Positions 35,459 to 47,458 of a stretch of 64,000 nt of DNA are shown piece by piece; the stretch's first letter is position 1, and each line of letters starts with the position of its first letter. A model generated the notes under the pieces. That model was not told the origin of the DNA. It saw only the letters and a list, made by a program, of their open reading frames with translations, and did not search any database. Position numbers and translations under genes: made by a program. This stretch comes from Daucus carota subsp. sativus. Lineage: Eukaryota > Streptophyta > Magnoliopsida > Apiales > Apiaceae. The stretch lies in assembly GCF_001625215.2 (NCBI RefSeq), contig NC_030388.2:21378558-21442557 (forward strand). Direction: 5' to 3'.

Positions 35459-38400
35459 TAGATCATAATATATTTATCATTTATAATCTAACTTAAAATT
35501 ACTAATAAGGCTTGTTTGGGAATCTGGATTTCGTTTGAAATAGTAGATTTGATCAAATAAGCTGTTTGGGAATTTGGATTTGGATTTAATTTGAAATGCA
35601 AATATTCAAATTTTAATATAATTCTGAGAATTTGAAATGAAAACTCAAATTCTATCATTTGAAATCTATAAATGTATGTTTAATCTATTCTCCATTTCGA
35701 TCAATAATTAGATTCTCTTGAATTCAGCCAAAACGCTTGTAGATACAAAAGTATAACTAGCTGTTCATTTAAATATCTTGGCAGCGGGCTCAACTGTGCT
35801 GGAGGCCACAAGGTAAGAGCAGCTGTATTAATGCAGATATATCCCCACAATATATTTTCTTTTATTACGAGTTCCTGTAACTACAAGTGTTATTTGGAAC
35901 CAGATTTTAACTTACATGGACAATATACACTTTAGAATTAGAAGGACTTTTCTGTAACGTAAAGAACAATGGTTATCATTTTTTAAATCTAGTACAATAT
36001 AATAAAGTAGTTTATAAATTATATCCCTTTAAACTTTTCTATATTTAAAAGAAATGCAATATTAATATACACAAGTCCAATTATCATTGGAAATTAGATT
36101 TAAAATTACGGTTTTTCTGATATGTCCTCACGTGCTAAGCACTAAATTTATAGAATTTACTCATTTTTATTGCCTCTTATTTTTTAACAATGGTAACAAT
36201 GGTGAGTCCCTGCATATATAATAACCATACTAATCAAATTGCTCCAAACATAAAAATATAGTGTTTAGCAAGCACACCAACACTAAAATTATTAAGCAAA
36301 GCACTTAAGGTGGTGTCTCGCCGGGCTTAAAAGTCGGCTTCTTGGTTTATAAGTTGAAAGCATTTATTTTGTACTGTTTATGTAAAAAAATCAAGAAGTA
36401 CCTATAAAAAGTCGAGAATTTCTAAATTTTGTTTCATAACTTCTACTTATTTATCAAACATTTTAATCAATTATAAATTTTAACTTGATTCTAACTTCAC
36501 TCCACTTCTTTACCTTAGCAAAAAAACCACTTATTTTAAACTCATTGAAAGGACCTTTAAGCATTTAAATCAATAAATTATTCCGACGACCCCTTGCCAT
36601 ATCAACAGCACTGATCAATGATTGATTCCAATAGATATTATGATTACAAGAGAGTGGTGTCAATAAAAGAAGGAACAAGATGCACGACTGAGAATGAGAT
36701 CCATGTACAATATATAATCAAATAGACAATAATATATGAGATCACGTGGATATGGTCCAAGGGACTAGGACATGTAAGAATTTGTTTATCTTATAAAAGT
36801 AATTAGTAAATAAATTATTTATCTAGGATTTTTTTTCTTCTCTCCCACGTGATATTCACTCTCATGCCCACACTCTGCCTACCCCACATGTACCCTCATC
36901 TCTATCATTTGGAGATGTTGATGTTATCTCAACTTTGTGTGGTATGGTCATCGTCGATTGATTTGAGGAGCATTGTCATCCATACATCGGTTGTGTATTG
37001 AGATATAACTCCTTTTTTTAATTTAATTTATATAAATTTTTCCTATATATTAAAATATCATATTTAATATGAACAAGAAATGTAGACATATATTTATCCA
37101 TAAAAAAATTTCCCGCGGGAACAAACTAAAAACTAATAATTATATGGGTTTGTAATTTTAATTAGTTTATGTATTGTCTAGTATTGTTGTTTCGTAATAA
37201 CAAATTTTTTCTTAAAAGCAGGTAAAATATTATTTGAAAAATCTTAAAATAATCTTTGGATAAATTATTTGGAAAATTATTATTATTTTTGTTATATATT
37301 TAATACTCTCTCTGTCACACTCATTTCTTATTTAATTATTTGAATAAATTTATTATTAATTTATAATTGCTTTTTTAAAATATTTAAATTAGAAATATAA
37401 TTTATATATTTTCGATGAAATACTTATTCCACTTTTTCGTCATGTTTGTGTAATTTTTATCACAATATTATTGAACTCACTCTTGGTTAATTCCTATTCT
37501 CATATTTTTTATAATTTTCATATCATTATCTCATTGTTCTCATTATTCTGTAATTTCATTCTATCATATTGAAAGCAACTCTATGTTCTGAGAAATCGAA
37601 TGATATGATGGATGGAAATTATCACTTATATCCAAAATACAATAATAATATAATATAAAATTATATAAAAAAAATTATTTAGAATATTTGATCAGTCGTC
37701 ACTTTATTCTAAATTTATTTTAATGAATATCTCTCTATATATATATAGATAAATATAATTTAAATACATCAATAATTGAACCGTATTAAGACCTAGTTAT
37801 TAGAATCTCATGTTAACGAACTTATCAAAAGGTACAACAAGAAAATCATTAAATTAATTTGAATATATTAAAAACTATTTTTTAAAGTTAAATATTATAT
37901 TAATCAATGAACTAAAATTTAAATTCAAAAGAATAATTTGATAAGCCAAATAAACTAATGTACTAACAGTACATGTACCATATCCAGTTATATAAAAATA
38001 CATGAGATGTATAAAATCTGTGTATGCGAATATAAGATGGGCCTGCATGCACATTCCATCGTACAGCAAGTAGGAAGAGAATATAGTATAAAACACCAAA
38101 AGAAAGTAATGATATGTAAAGGACAATCGATAAGGTTCAACCAAATGATATGATTGTTGGACCATATTTCATATGCACCCTGGCTCCATCTTCTCCTGTT
38201 GTGTACCACTCACTCCTTAACTTATTATTTCCCAATTATTATTTCACTCTGCTTTTTGCACCTCCCACGCTCATCGTCCTTTGCTTCTCAAACTCCGTCT
38301 TACGTATGCTTTTAAAGTCCAACATGTATAATGTGAAGGCTTGTTAAAGGTTTAATAGAGACCGGGTCGATAACAAACGAATGATAATCATCTAAATTTA

Positions 38401-39414
38401 TGAGAGAAAAAAAGTAGTGGAGGTGAAATGTGATGATAATTTGTTGCTGAATGATAATGTAGTATGATGTAACTTTTTATGATTAACATTTTATGTAGAT
38501 TAATATGTTCAGTTTTTTTTACAGAACATATGCTACTAGTATAAGTATGTGAAGGACCTGTATCCTATAAATGTGTTCTCCTTTTTTAATTGGATATAAT
38601 ATAAAATTTAATGCATATTTTTCGTTATTTTTATTTAATGTTTTGATTTTTAACCCACACTTTTAAGACAACCTATGAACCAAAATTATAATCTATATAA
38701 AAAGTTAATTATAAATAATTAATTTCAACATGTAACCGAAATATGTGAAATTATGTGACAACTCAGAGTGAGAGAAATTGTGATGGAATATATAAAAAAT
38801 AGAAAATAAAAAGAAAGTGAAGGTGAAGAAGAGAGGGCGTGAAGTGTTAGAAAGCGATGATTTTGTCGGAGAATCTGGAAGCCCTCGTGGGAATGGGGTT
38901 GGAAAGATTTTGTATTGATTTGGAAGGAGAAAGAGAGGACCCCTTATTCATTGAAATGATGGTGTTGTGAGGTCTTTGTCCTTCTGTTCTTTCTACCAAT
39001 CATCTCTTTTTCTCCCCCCACCCTTTTATTTTCTGCTTAACATGTTTGTCCACAGCTTCATAACTGTCTCTGGCCCCCTCGTCGCCGAAGGAACTGTGAC
39101 GGAATCAGGATTACAAAACAGTAATATGATTTTAAATTTTAATAAATTGTAATAATTATTTAGAAAAAGTATATTTAATTTTTAAAAAGTTCGTCCACAG
39201 TTTCATAATTGCCTCTTCTCCGCTCTCCCACTTCCGGCTTCATAAACAGAATCATAATTACGAAATAAAGACCACAAAATAATAATTTTTAAATTTTAAT
39301 AAATTACAAAAATAATTGAAAAAAGACTAATATATAAAATTTGAAAAATTTATCTGATCTTTGATATAATCCGATTTCGACAACATATATTAGCCTCTCC
39401 CGATTCTGTCAATA
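35459..39414. other. AT-rich spacer
   Basis: No gene supported. It contains remnants similar to repeats elsewhere in the window (36108-36300, 36310-36550). The last kilobase may hold distal regulatory sequence of the HD-Zip gene. Confidence 0.4.
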
Positions 39415-39665
39415 CTCCCTCCGTCCCGGTCAATAGTATACATTGGGGGACGGGGGCGCGGCACGGACTTTAATGCTTCAATGTAGTATAGTTCTATAAA
39501 TTATTTTTAAGATTTTCTTTTTTTGTATAAAAGTATAACATTTATACTTTTATACAAAAAAAGAAAATCTTAAAAATAAGTTGTAGAACTATGTTTTATA
39601 AGAGCCTTAAAAAGCGTGTCGAGCAGTGAAAAAGAAACGTATACAATTGACTGGGACAGAGGGAG
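39415..39665. mobile_element. Stowaway MITE with a long internal hairpin, 251 bp
   Basis: Ends CTCCCTCCGTCCC and GGGACAGAGGGAG, flanked by TA on both sides, the classic Stowaway structure. The two halves form a nearly perfect stem of more than 45 bp around 39540. It lies about 775 bp upstream of the HD-Zip start codon. Confidence 0.88.
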
Positions 39666-40264
39666 TATAAATTATGAAGATCCATGTATGTAGATATATT
39701 CTGTGCCATCCAATAGCATATCGGGGTTTGTATGATTGATGATATGATCACGCTTAAGATCGAATCTTACTTCAAATCAAGTTTCTTTTATGATGACTGT
39801 AACGTTTCCTCTCTTACATTTAATCCTTCTTTTGACTTGCCACACAACTGAGACATGAGTAAATGCTGAGTCTCATAACCGATGTACAATTGTACAAAGG
39901 CTTAGACTAGTCAAATGCAATTATTCAGATGTTTAAGATTATTAAACACACCAATCGACTGTTTGCCAATTCAACTGCAGCTCTCTTTTGTAACCTGTGT
40001 TTTCATGCCTTGTTTTATTTACTGCAGACAGTAATTAAATGTATCAGAGTAACAGTAAATTAAAGGTCAAAGTTGTGTACAAGAAGGAAAAAGTTGCAGT
40101 AAAAGAAGATGGAGAAATAACAGTAATATATGAAAAGAAAGGGTGCACAAGTGCCTAGTATGAATGTGTGATAGTACTGGTAGATTATTGGTAACATCCT
40201 GACACATACACACATTGTCGCTTCCAAAGAAAGTTTACTCCCCTAAACCCCCCACCCCCCTTCT

Positions 40265-40367
40265 TATATAGGCCTTTCACCCCATAGCTTTGCATTCATA
40301 TCTCTCTCTCTCTCTCTCCCTCCCCCCTCCCTCTCTCCCTTATGTAGGCCTTCCTCCCCCAAACTCA

Positions 40368-40405
<38 letters not shown>

Positions 40406-40436
40406 TCTCTCCCTCTCTCTCTCCACACCAAGGAAA
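40265..40436 (+). promoter_or_regulatory. TATA box and CT-rich leader of the HD-Zip gene
   Basis: TATATA at 40265-40270 is followed from about 40300 by two long CT microsatellites in the presumed 5' UTR. The leader frame is open into the CDS from 40290 but has no ATG before 40440. Confidence 0.6.
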
Positions 40437-40439
40437 GGA

Positions 40440-43112
40440 ATGATGGTGCAACAAAGAGATGACTTGGGCTTGAGTCTGAGCTTGAGCCTCCCAGGGCCTT
40501 CACAAAACACCAACAAGATCTCCGATCATAATCAGATGGCTTATGCTACAAAACCACTGGAGTTAAATCTGATGCCTTCTCAACCCTTGAATCTCCTTCC
40601 CAACACCACCACTTGGACCCATCCTGCTTCATATGGTACTTCATTTTTACCCTCTAAAAACTTCTCTTAATTACATATCACTGTTTAAATTTATTTTTCC
40701 CATTTGATGTTCAAGATCTGAATTTTTACTTTCTGAATTTACTGCATAAAAATTCCTTTCTTTTGCATTTCACATGTGTATTATGCAGCATATACATTTT
40801 AGACATGCAAGTAATTTTATAAAATAAAATAATTCTCTATCAATTTATTAATTAGCACAACACTGTATCTCCATACCTTGCCCCATAAAAAGTGACACTA
40901 AAAAAACCCATTCGGAATCGGACAATTTTAAAATTTATCGAGATTAAAAATACACTATCTTACGAATAAAAGTACATGTTTTTCGAGATTTTGCTTTATT
41001 TATTAGTATTTGTGATTAATTTTTATGTGTAGATCGAAAAATGGAGGCATGCAGAGTGGACAGAAGATCGTTCCTGACCGGAATAGATGTTAACCGGGCA
41101 CCGGCGGCAACGGTGGAGATGGAGGAAGAGAACGGCATGTCATCGCCGAACAGCACAATATCTAGTTTGAGTGGTAATAAAAGGAGTCTTGTTAATGAGA
41201 AATCTGAGCTGGCTAATGGGGATGAACTTCTAGAATTTTCGAGAAGTGATGATGAAGATGGAGACAATTCGAGGAAGAAGCTGAGGTTAACGAAAGAGCA
41301 GTCTGCTATTCTTGAGGAGAGCTTCAAAGAACACAACACTCTGAACCCTGTGAGTGTGTTTTTTGTCCTGATTTTTGTAATTTGCATTTTTACCATTTAG
41401 GGCATGTTTGGCTTGTCTTGCGGCGAAAATGATATTAGTCTTTTGCTAGAAGAAATTTTTTATAGCTTGGAAAAAAGAATCGGAAATGGTTAATGGCGAT
41501 TTTTATGAATTTGAAATTCGTCGCACAAGGAATTGGAATTTGATTTGAGACTCTGGCATTGATTTTTAAAATTCTGAGTATGAATAAATTGTTATTTGAC
41601 AATATGGCCTGAAAAGATTTTATTAATTTTTGAGTCGGAAACCATTTCACCAAACAGGCCCTTCGTAATAGTGACAAATATTGCTTCATTATTGTTTCGA
41701 TTTATGGTTAAATGTTGAGTACTATTTTTTGTTCTCCAGCATGGTGAATTTATTAATATGGTTTGTTTTTGGATGCAGAAGCAAAAGATTGCTTTGGCTA
41801 AGCGACTAGGACTGAGACCTCGGCAAGTGGAGGTTTGGTTTCAGAACAGAAGGGCAAGGTGAGATATTTTTCATCTTTGTAAAGGATTTAATCATCAGAA
41901 TTACAGTTATACATATTAGTTATTACAATTATCTGGATAGATGGGGGTACATTATCTTTTGCCATGGGAGTATTTTATGCTTTACCTTTCATGTGTGTGG
42001 GGGTGACAATTCTCGTGGGGGTTTTCTTGTCGCATATAGGATGTTTGAATACATTGTAGGTGGTCGAGAAAATTTGGGGCCCATGACGTTTAAAGCCTCA
42101 TTTCACGGTTGGATAATAGCGTACTTTGTATTTTTTCATAGACAAGAAATTAGTGTACTTTGTATTTTTACGTAGACAAGAAATTATACGTTATGGCGGT
42201 TACGAATTCCTTTTTAGACGAGAAAGTATACGTTATATGGTTACAAACCCCTTTTCATTGCATGATGATGGCTTATATTGACTTGTATTCATAGTAATCG
42301 TCAAAAATAAAAAAGAAATTTAAAATAGAGTGTTTTTCATATATGGAATTCGTTCTTCTATTATTTGGTTTCATTTATTATGATGCGAGATCTATGACAG
42401 TATGGATATTTATACAATCATAATTTATCTGTGTTCTCATTTGCATTATATCTTGCAATTTAATATTTTGATAGCAGATGCATGAATATCTGTTGATTTT
42501 GAAACACAGTCGAACATTTATTACACTTTCTTTGTGCTAAATTAATCTCACAACTTAAGAATGTTGCAGTGTTTCTATTTTCTTTTGTGTTTAAGAAATT
42601 AAGAAGAAGACCTTTAACGACAATTAGGTAGCAGATGCATGACATGAATATGGAAGAGATCAAATTTATTTCTTTTAATTTTGAGAATAGGGATTATGCA
42701 CTTTTAAACAAATGACAATAGATCATCAGCTTAATTAGTTGTTTTGGCACAATTTGGAATATGCAGGACAAAATTGAAGCAAACGGAAGTTGACTGCGAG
42801 TTTCTAAAACGATGTTGCCAGTCTTTAACAGAGGAAAACAGGAAGTTGCAGAAGGAAGTGCAAGAACTAAGGGCACTGAAATCTTCCCCTCAGTTCTACA
42901 TGCAAATGACCCCTCCTACTACCCTCACCATGTGCCCTTCATGCGAGCGCGTTGGTGGCCCACAATCAGCTACCACATCATCCCTGGCGCCATCAGTAAC
43001 AACGGCTGAGCCTCTTCGATCCTATCCAATGAGTACTAATCACCATCGTCTCCCTTTCAACCCATGGGCATCGTCTCATAGGCCATTGGACGACGTCCAT
43101 CCTCGGACGTAA
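40440..43112 (+). CDS. HD-Zip class II transcription factor (312 aa, 4 exons)
   Basis: Nuclear DNA-binding regulator of the HAT1/HAT3/ATHB-2 group, which in Arabidopsis acts in shade and auxin responses. Exons: 40440-40635, 41033-41349, 41779-41858, 42767-43112, summing to 939 bp with GT-AG junctions in phase. It starts [17 protein letters not shown], with an EAR-type repressor motif (LGLSLSLSL, residues 9-17). The conserved IDVNR and SSPNSTISS segments follow. The homeodomain spans about residues 146-204 and includes [19 protein letters not shown] leucine zipper follows at once ([11 protein letters not shown]...[12 protein letters not shown]...L). The class II signature CPSCE is at 254-258. 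Length and exon number fit the family. Paralogue identity within the group is not settled. Intron 2 carries a MITE. Confidence 0.95.
41399..41662. mobile_element. MITE in intron 2 of the HD-Zip gene
   Basis: Inverted ends AGGGCATGTTTGG and, from the right, AGGGCCTGTTTGG, with about 264 bp between the borders. No clear target duplication. Probably hAT-related. Confidence 0.6.
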
Positions 43113-44270
43113 AAATGAGTTGGCTTAAAGGGCTCTGCTGACAATCTACTCGGAATGCAGTGTTGAATGAATCAGGGGCCATTGCTGTCATTTGAGTATC
43201 TGTTTAACCTAATGGAATATGCAAACGAAGTTAGAATCTTACTTAAAGAGTCTCATGTGTACATATTTCTAGCTATAAGGTCTAAAGATTTAGTTGTTGC
43301 TCCATAAATTGTGTTAAATTAGCAAACCATCCTTCTTCTCAGTGACTTTAATGTAGTTTTTTTCAATTCTAGTCTTTACTAATTGTCCTTGATAGATCAA
43401 GAGCAGATCTTTTGAAAGTTGGAGAAGAGATGTTTCTCTGTAAATTGTTCTATATAAAAAATAGTTTCTACCATTTTCATCTTTTTGAAATCTGTGCTTC
43501 TCAGGGTTAAAATATATAGCTATAACAGAAATATTTTAGTGTCGAAATTTTTTATGAGTTCAACCGAGACTGTAGCCCGGCCGTACACAACATTTTTTGA
43601 AGTTTCAAAAGAAACTAAAATTAATTTTGACACATATTTGCATTCAAAAGTTGTGTTCTACATTAGGAGTAGTACTCTATAATTGACTTTGACAATAGCA
43701 TCAAAAATTGAGGTCTGCTTAGAATAAAGATGACAATGCTTTTACCAATGCTAACGATAACTTATTTTATGTCACAAACTCACACGTAAAGGTTGAAGAA
43801 ACATGGTTTTGAAGGAGAAATTTCTAGAGAGGAACTTGGTATGAATGATGCTGTTAGCAGCTCCTTGACTTTGACAAAAAAAGGAAAAGAAGATCTGAAA
43901 TTTGATATATTTCTGTTTATGATTGTTTATTCTTGACATTTACTCATCTTTAAGTTTGGCAGTAGTAGTGAGTAGAGTAGTACTACATTTCACAGCTACA
44001 GTATTAGTTGATCAAATAAGCTTTACTACAGACTAGTCTATAATTTAGACTCGGGACTTGACATCTTGGTCTTAAATTAAGCTCGATTTGATTGGATTCT
44101 TGTGTTTTTCATCGAGTAATATTCGTTGGTCCTTTCAAAAATAATAAGTAGAGTTGTTGGTTAAGAACTAAGAAGTCGTGGGGTTTTACTGGGGTTATGA
44201 ATTCAGGTACGTGACTCTGGTGAAATATTTAGGGAGTTGTCTAGGAAGGGCGTTTTTTTATTGTCAAAGC
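43113..44270. other. Spacer downstream of the HD-Zip gene
   Basis: It should include the HD-Zip 3' UTR. No other gene or clear repeat recognised. Confidence 0.5.
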
Positions 44271-44289
44271 AGCTTAAAGTTCTCAGTAT

Positions 44290-44567
44290 AGCTCCCCCCG
44301 GTCAGACATGAGTACATTGTCCCGTTTCGATATAAAGAATTTAATTACTCCAAAATCCAAATTACCCGAACCGTTACGGTTTGTTTTTTGACACGTATAT
44401 ATGTATTTTGACTGTATCATAAAACTTATTATTTTTATTTTTTTCCAATCCAAATATATAATCAAAATTTTAATACATATTTTTTTTTGAAAAATAATAA
44501 TAAATATCATAATACGGTCAAAACAACTAAACAAAATGACCTGTGAAATAAAACGGAAGGAGTATAT
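44290..44567. mobile_element. Degraded Stowaway-like MITE
   Basis: Left end GCTCCCCCCGGTC after TATA and right end ACGGAAGGAGTATA resemble decayed Stowaway termini. Borders approximate. Confidence 0.4.
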
Positions 44568-44795
44568 ATTTAGATCATGGATTTTCTACCATCAATATAT
44601 TACAAAATCTGTTATTTATAAAAGATGTTAACTCAATAGTGCTATATCAATGAAAATTGGGTTAAATAGCTAATTCATAACTAACCTGGTTAAAAACTTG
44701 CAGTTTGGTCATGTTGTTGAAAAAGCTTTCAAACACATGATTTTATTCCATATAATTTTCAATCGAACGATCATGCTATCAGAAACTTACACCAA

Positions 44796-44820
44796 CGTTA
44801 AAAGTCATTGACTTTTAACG
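44796..44820. repeat. Palindrome inside the Pack-MULE-like element
   Basis: CGTTAAAAGTCA and TGACTTTTAACG meet around a central T, a 12-bp perfect inverted repeat. Confidence 0.8.
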
Positions 44821-44877
44821 ATCTCCGTTGAAAAACCCGTTTACCCGACCCGACCCAATTACATCTAAATTCATCAG

Positions 44878-45210
44878 GAAGAATGGCCAGCATATCACTG
44901 GAACACCACCACAGATCATCTCCAATCCATCATAGAATTACATCCACAATGCGTTATAAACGCACCAACTCGAATTGAGTGAATTGACTGGACTTTTCTC
45001 AGGTACATGGCGGCCTAGCAATGGAAGAGGGCCGATTGGGTAGACGTTGGTATAGTTGAACTTGGAGACCAATGCTTGCAGTGCTTCAGTTTCAAATAAT
45101 TCAAAAGTGTTGAAAATTATGGTAGGGGCTTTCAAGTTATTTTGATCTTCTTCACACATGAAATCAAACATTATATCATCAGGATCAGTGGTTCTAATCA
45201 AACTGAAGGT
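44878..45210 (-). pseudogene. UDP-glycosyltransferase fragment (UGT85-like), broken
   Basis: Part of a plant family-1 glycosyltransferase, enzymes that move a sugar from a UDP-sugar to small molecules. The minus frame reads IRTTDPDDIMFDFMCEE, APTIIFNTFE, YPIGPLPLLGRHVPEK, as in the middle of UGT85-type enzymes. About 60-80 residues are then missing, and the sequence jumps to part of the sugar-donor (PSPG) box, GAFITHCGCNS in one frame and GLEMICGGVPVICWPFF in another. The internal deletion, frame changes and absent ends make this a dead fragment. It sits wholly inside inverted repeats of a MULE-like element, which explains its isolation. Confidence 0.8.
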
Positions 45211-45879
45211 GGGATGATAATTCCCCTTATTATTGCAATTGCGGGGGTGATGCTTATTATATTTGTGATGATGTTTTTGCATTATTTTTTTTGTCCAGTA
45301 ATCTTTTTGAAAGATGACTTATTTCCGTTAGTATTTTTTAACAGAATTCACGGGAATTACCGATATGCAAGTTTTTAAATACTTTATTAGTTGACTGTGA
45401 ATTTTTTCAACAACATGACCAAACTGCAAATTTTTAACTAGCTTAGTTATGAATTAGCCATTTAACCCCAATGAAAATTTAAAGAAATTTCATTTCATTC
45501 TCTCACGTTACGTTCCATCAAAATGAGTAAGTACTCTAGGTCTACGTCGGTCCATAAAGACCGAGCACAGGGACGAAGGTGGGGGCGGCCACAGAGGGCC
45601 ATGGCCCCCTAGAGTTTCCATAATATTAGAATTTGTATTATATAATTGTGAAAAAATTATATTTTATCTATATATTTATATAAATATAAATATTTGGCCC
45701 CTCTAAAAAATAATGTTTGTTCGCTCCTGAAAAATATTTAATAATGTAAAATAAAATTTTAATTCTTAGATTTCTCTAGTTTATATATTAGACCAAAATT
45801 TAAAAATAAAAATATGCATATATATAATTATACTATTTAAAAAAATCGTGAAATTTCATGTGTGTCTCATTCAATTGTA

Positions 45880-46082
45880 GACGTTACTATTTGACACATT
45901 TTTTTAAGGCTTCTTTAGAACTCCATAATATTTTTTCAAAATTTTTTTACCTGGAAAAAAATTTGATGTTTAAACTTTTATTTATAAAAAAAATTTAAAA
46001 AACATTATGGAACTATACTATATAGGAGCCTCAAAATTCGTGCAAATAGTAAACATATACTACTTACCGGGACGGAGGAAGT
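45880..46082. mobile_element. Truncated Stowaway-like MITE
   Basis: Right end GGGACGGAGGAAGTA is recognisable; the left end is eroded. Internal sequence is similar to the other Stowaway copies (CTATACTATATAGGAGCCTC, TCGTGCAAATAGTAAACATA). Confidence 0.45.
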
Positions 46083-46475
46083 AATACTTTTATATTAATT
46101 TATATCGAATATTTTACTGTGTTAAGGAAATTTTGTTGGCTCCCCTTATAAATGTTTGCTCGCTTCGTCCTGCCGAGCAACTAAGCTAAAAATGACTTGC
46201 ACAGGCATGGATATATCTAAAACTCTGACATGCAGTTTCTCTATTACTATGCCAAGAAAATAGGTGAATCTAATTTTATGAGTGTTTATAGACTATACAA
46301 TGCTATGATCTTCTTATATGTACTAGTATTCCTTTACATGAGAAAAATGCAAACATAGACTAGACCTACATTCAAGATTTTACAAATGCTTGGTTGTGTC
46401 ACCAACAACAACACTCGATGCTACTGCCTGATCCAAATCAAGTATCAGTCAGAATTGGCCGCCCACTAAGAGCTA

Positions 46476-46704
46476 CTCCTTCCGACCCCAAATAGTATAC
46501 ATTAGGGGCACTTTAAAACTCCTCTAAAGTGTAATTGTGTAATTTATTTTTAATTTTTTTTTTGAATTAAAATTTGGATGTTGAATTTTAATTTAGAAAA
46601 AAAATTCAAAAATAAGTTACGAAACTATATTTTATAAGAGTATTAAAATGTGTGTCGAACAATTATAAAAAATATATAGAATTAAATGGGACAGAAGGAA
46701 GGAG
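46476..46704. mobile_element. Stowaway MITE
   Basis: Left end CTCCTTCCGACCCC, right end GGGACAGAAGGAAGGAG, flanked by TA on both sides. About 229 bp. Confidence 0.75.
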
Positions 46705-46706
46705 TA

Positions 46707-47458
46707 TTTACTACGGGCTCAAATTTGTAACGGATTTCTATTTTGATGTCAAGTGTATCGAAATAGAATCTGATCATGTTCTTAATCCAGATCCTACTAC
46801 TGATTTCTGTGATCAACTTTCATTATATTCTAGCTTCCTAAAGTAGATATCACCTCAAACCAGATGGCCATTCAACTTCCATTACACTCAGAGAGAGTAA
46901 TTGTCAAAAACAAAAACAAAAACATTCCACCTATTGATTATTTGTTGTTATAGGTAATTGCTGAAAAAGAAGTTACTATTGTTATAGATTGAATACTAAA
47001 ACGAATTAGACGACGAGCTCAAGGACAAGAAAATATTGTTACTCCCAACAGTGATACGTTGGTATCATGCTTATCAATCATTTTCATTACAAATCCTAGA
47101 AGGGATCATGTCACTACGACTCTTACTTAGGACTTAAGACAGCTTTTGAAATATATAGGATTATTGGATATGGAACCATAATGGACATATGTGCGGGGGA
47201 CTTATCATGAAAGCTCAACACAAGTCAAATTTTATATAGGCTAACCAAATTTAATGTAAATTCATATATATAGTATCTACAACACACATCATGTACACTT
47301 AATTATGTATGAGATTTTGTAGAATAGTTTCAAAAGAATAAGGTAGATAACAAGCCATCCATTGAGCTTGGACATCTTATATTAACTTAACTAGGATGTC
47401 GCAAGGTGAAGTTTTCGAATTCAGTAAAAAGGAACCTGTGAAATATTAATAGTCCCTC
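46707..47458. other. Spacer downstream of the thioesterase gene
   Basis: No gene recognised. It should contain the 3' UTR of the minus-strand thioesterase gene. Confidence 0.45.

Larger units (their letters stand above)
44659..45469. mobile_element. Pack-MULE-like element carrying a glycosyltransferase fragment, 811 bp
   Basis: Long terminal inverted repeats: 44659 onward (GGGTTAAATAGCTAATTCAT...) matches the reverse complement of the right end (GGGGTTAAATGGCTAATTCAT...) over about 70 bp, including GCAGTTTGGTCATGTTGTTG in both. A perfect 10-bp target duplication AATGAAAATT flanks it (44649-44658, 45470-45479). Long inverted repeats with a 9-10-bp duplication are the mark of Mutator-like elements. 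No transposase is present. The interior holds a broken UDP-glycosyltransferase fragment. Confidence 0.82.

Noticed and set aside
37875..38347. Overlapping frames of 65-96 codons on both strands
   Set aside because: No family motif and no codon or splice support; an AT-rich spacer.
45142..45378. 78-codon plus-strand frame
   Set aside because: Antisense shadow of the glycosyltransferase fragment and of the inverted repeat of the MULE-like element.
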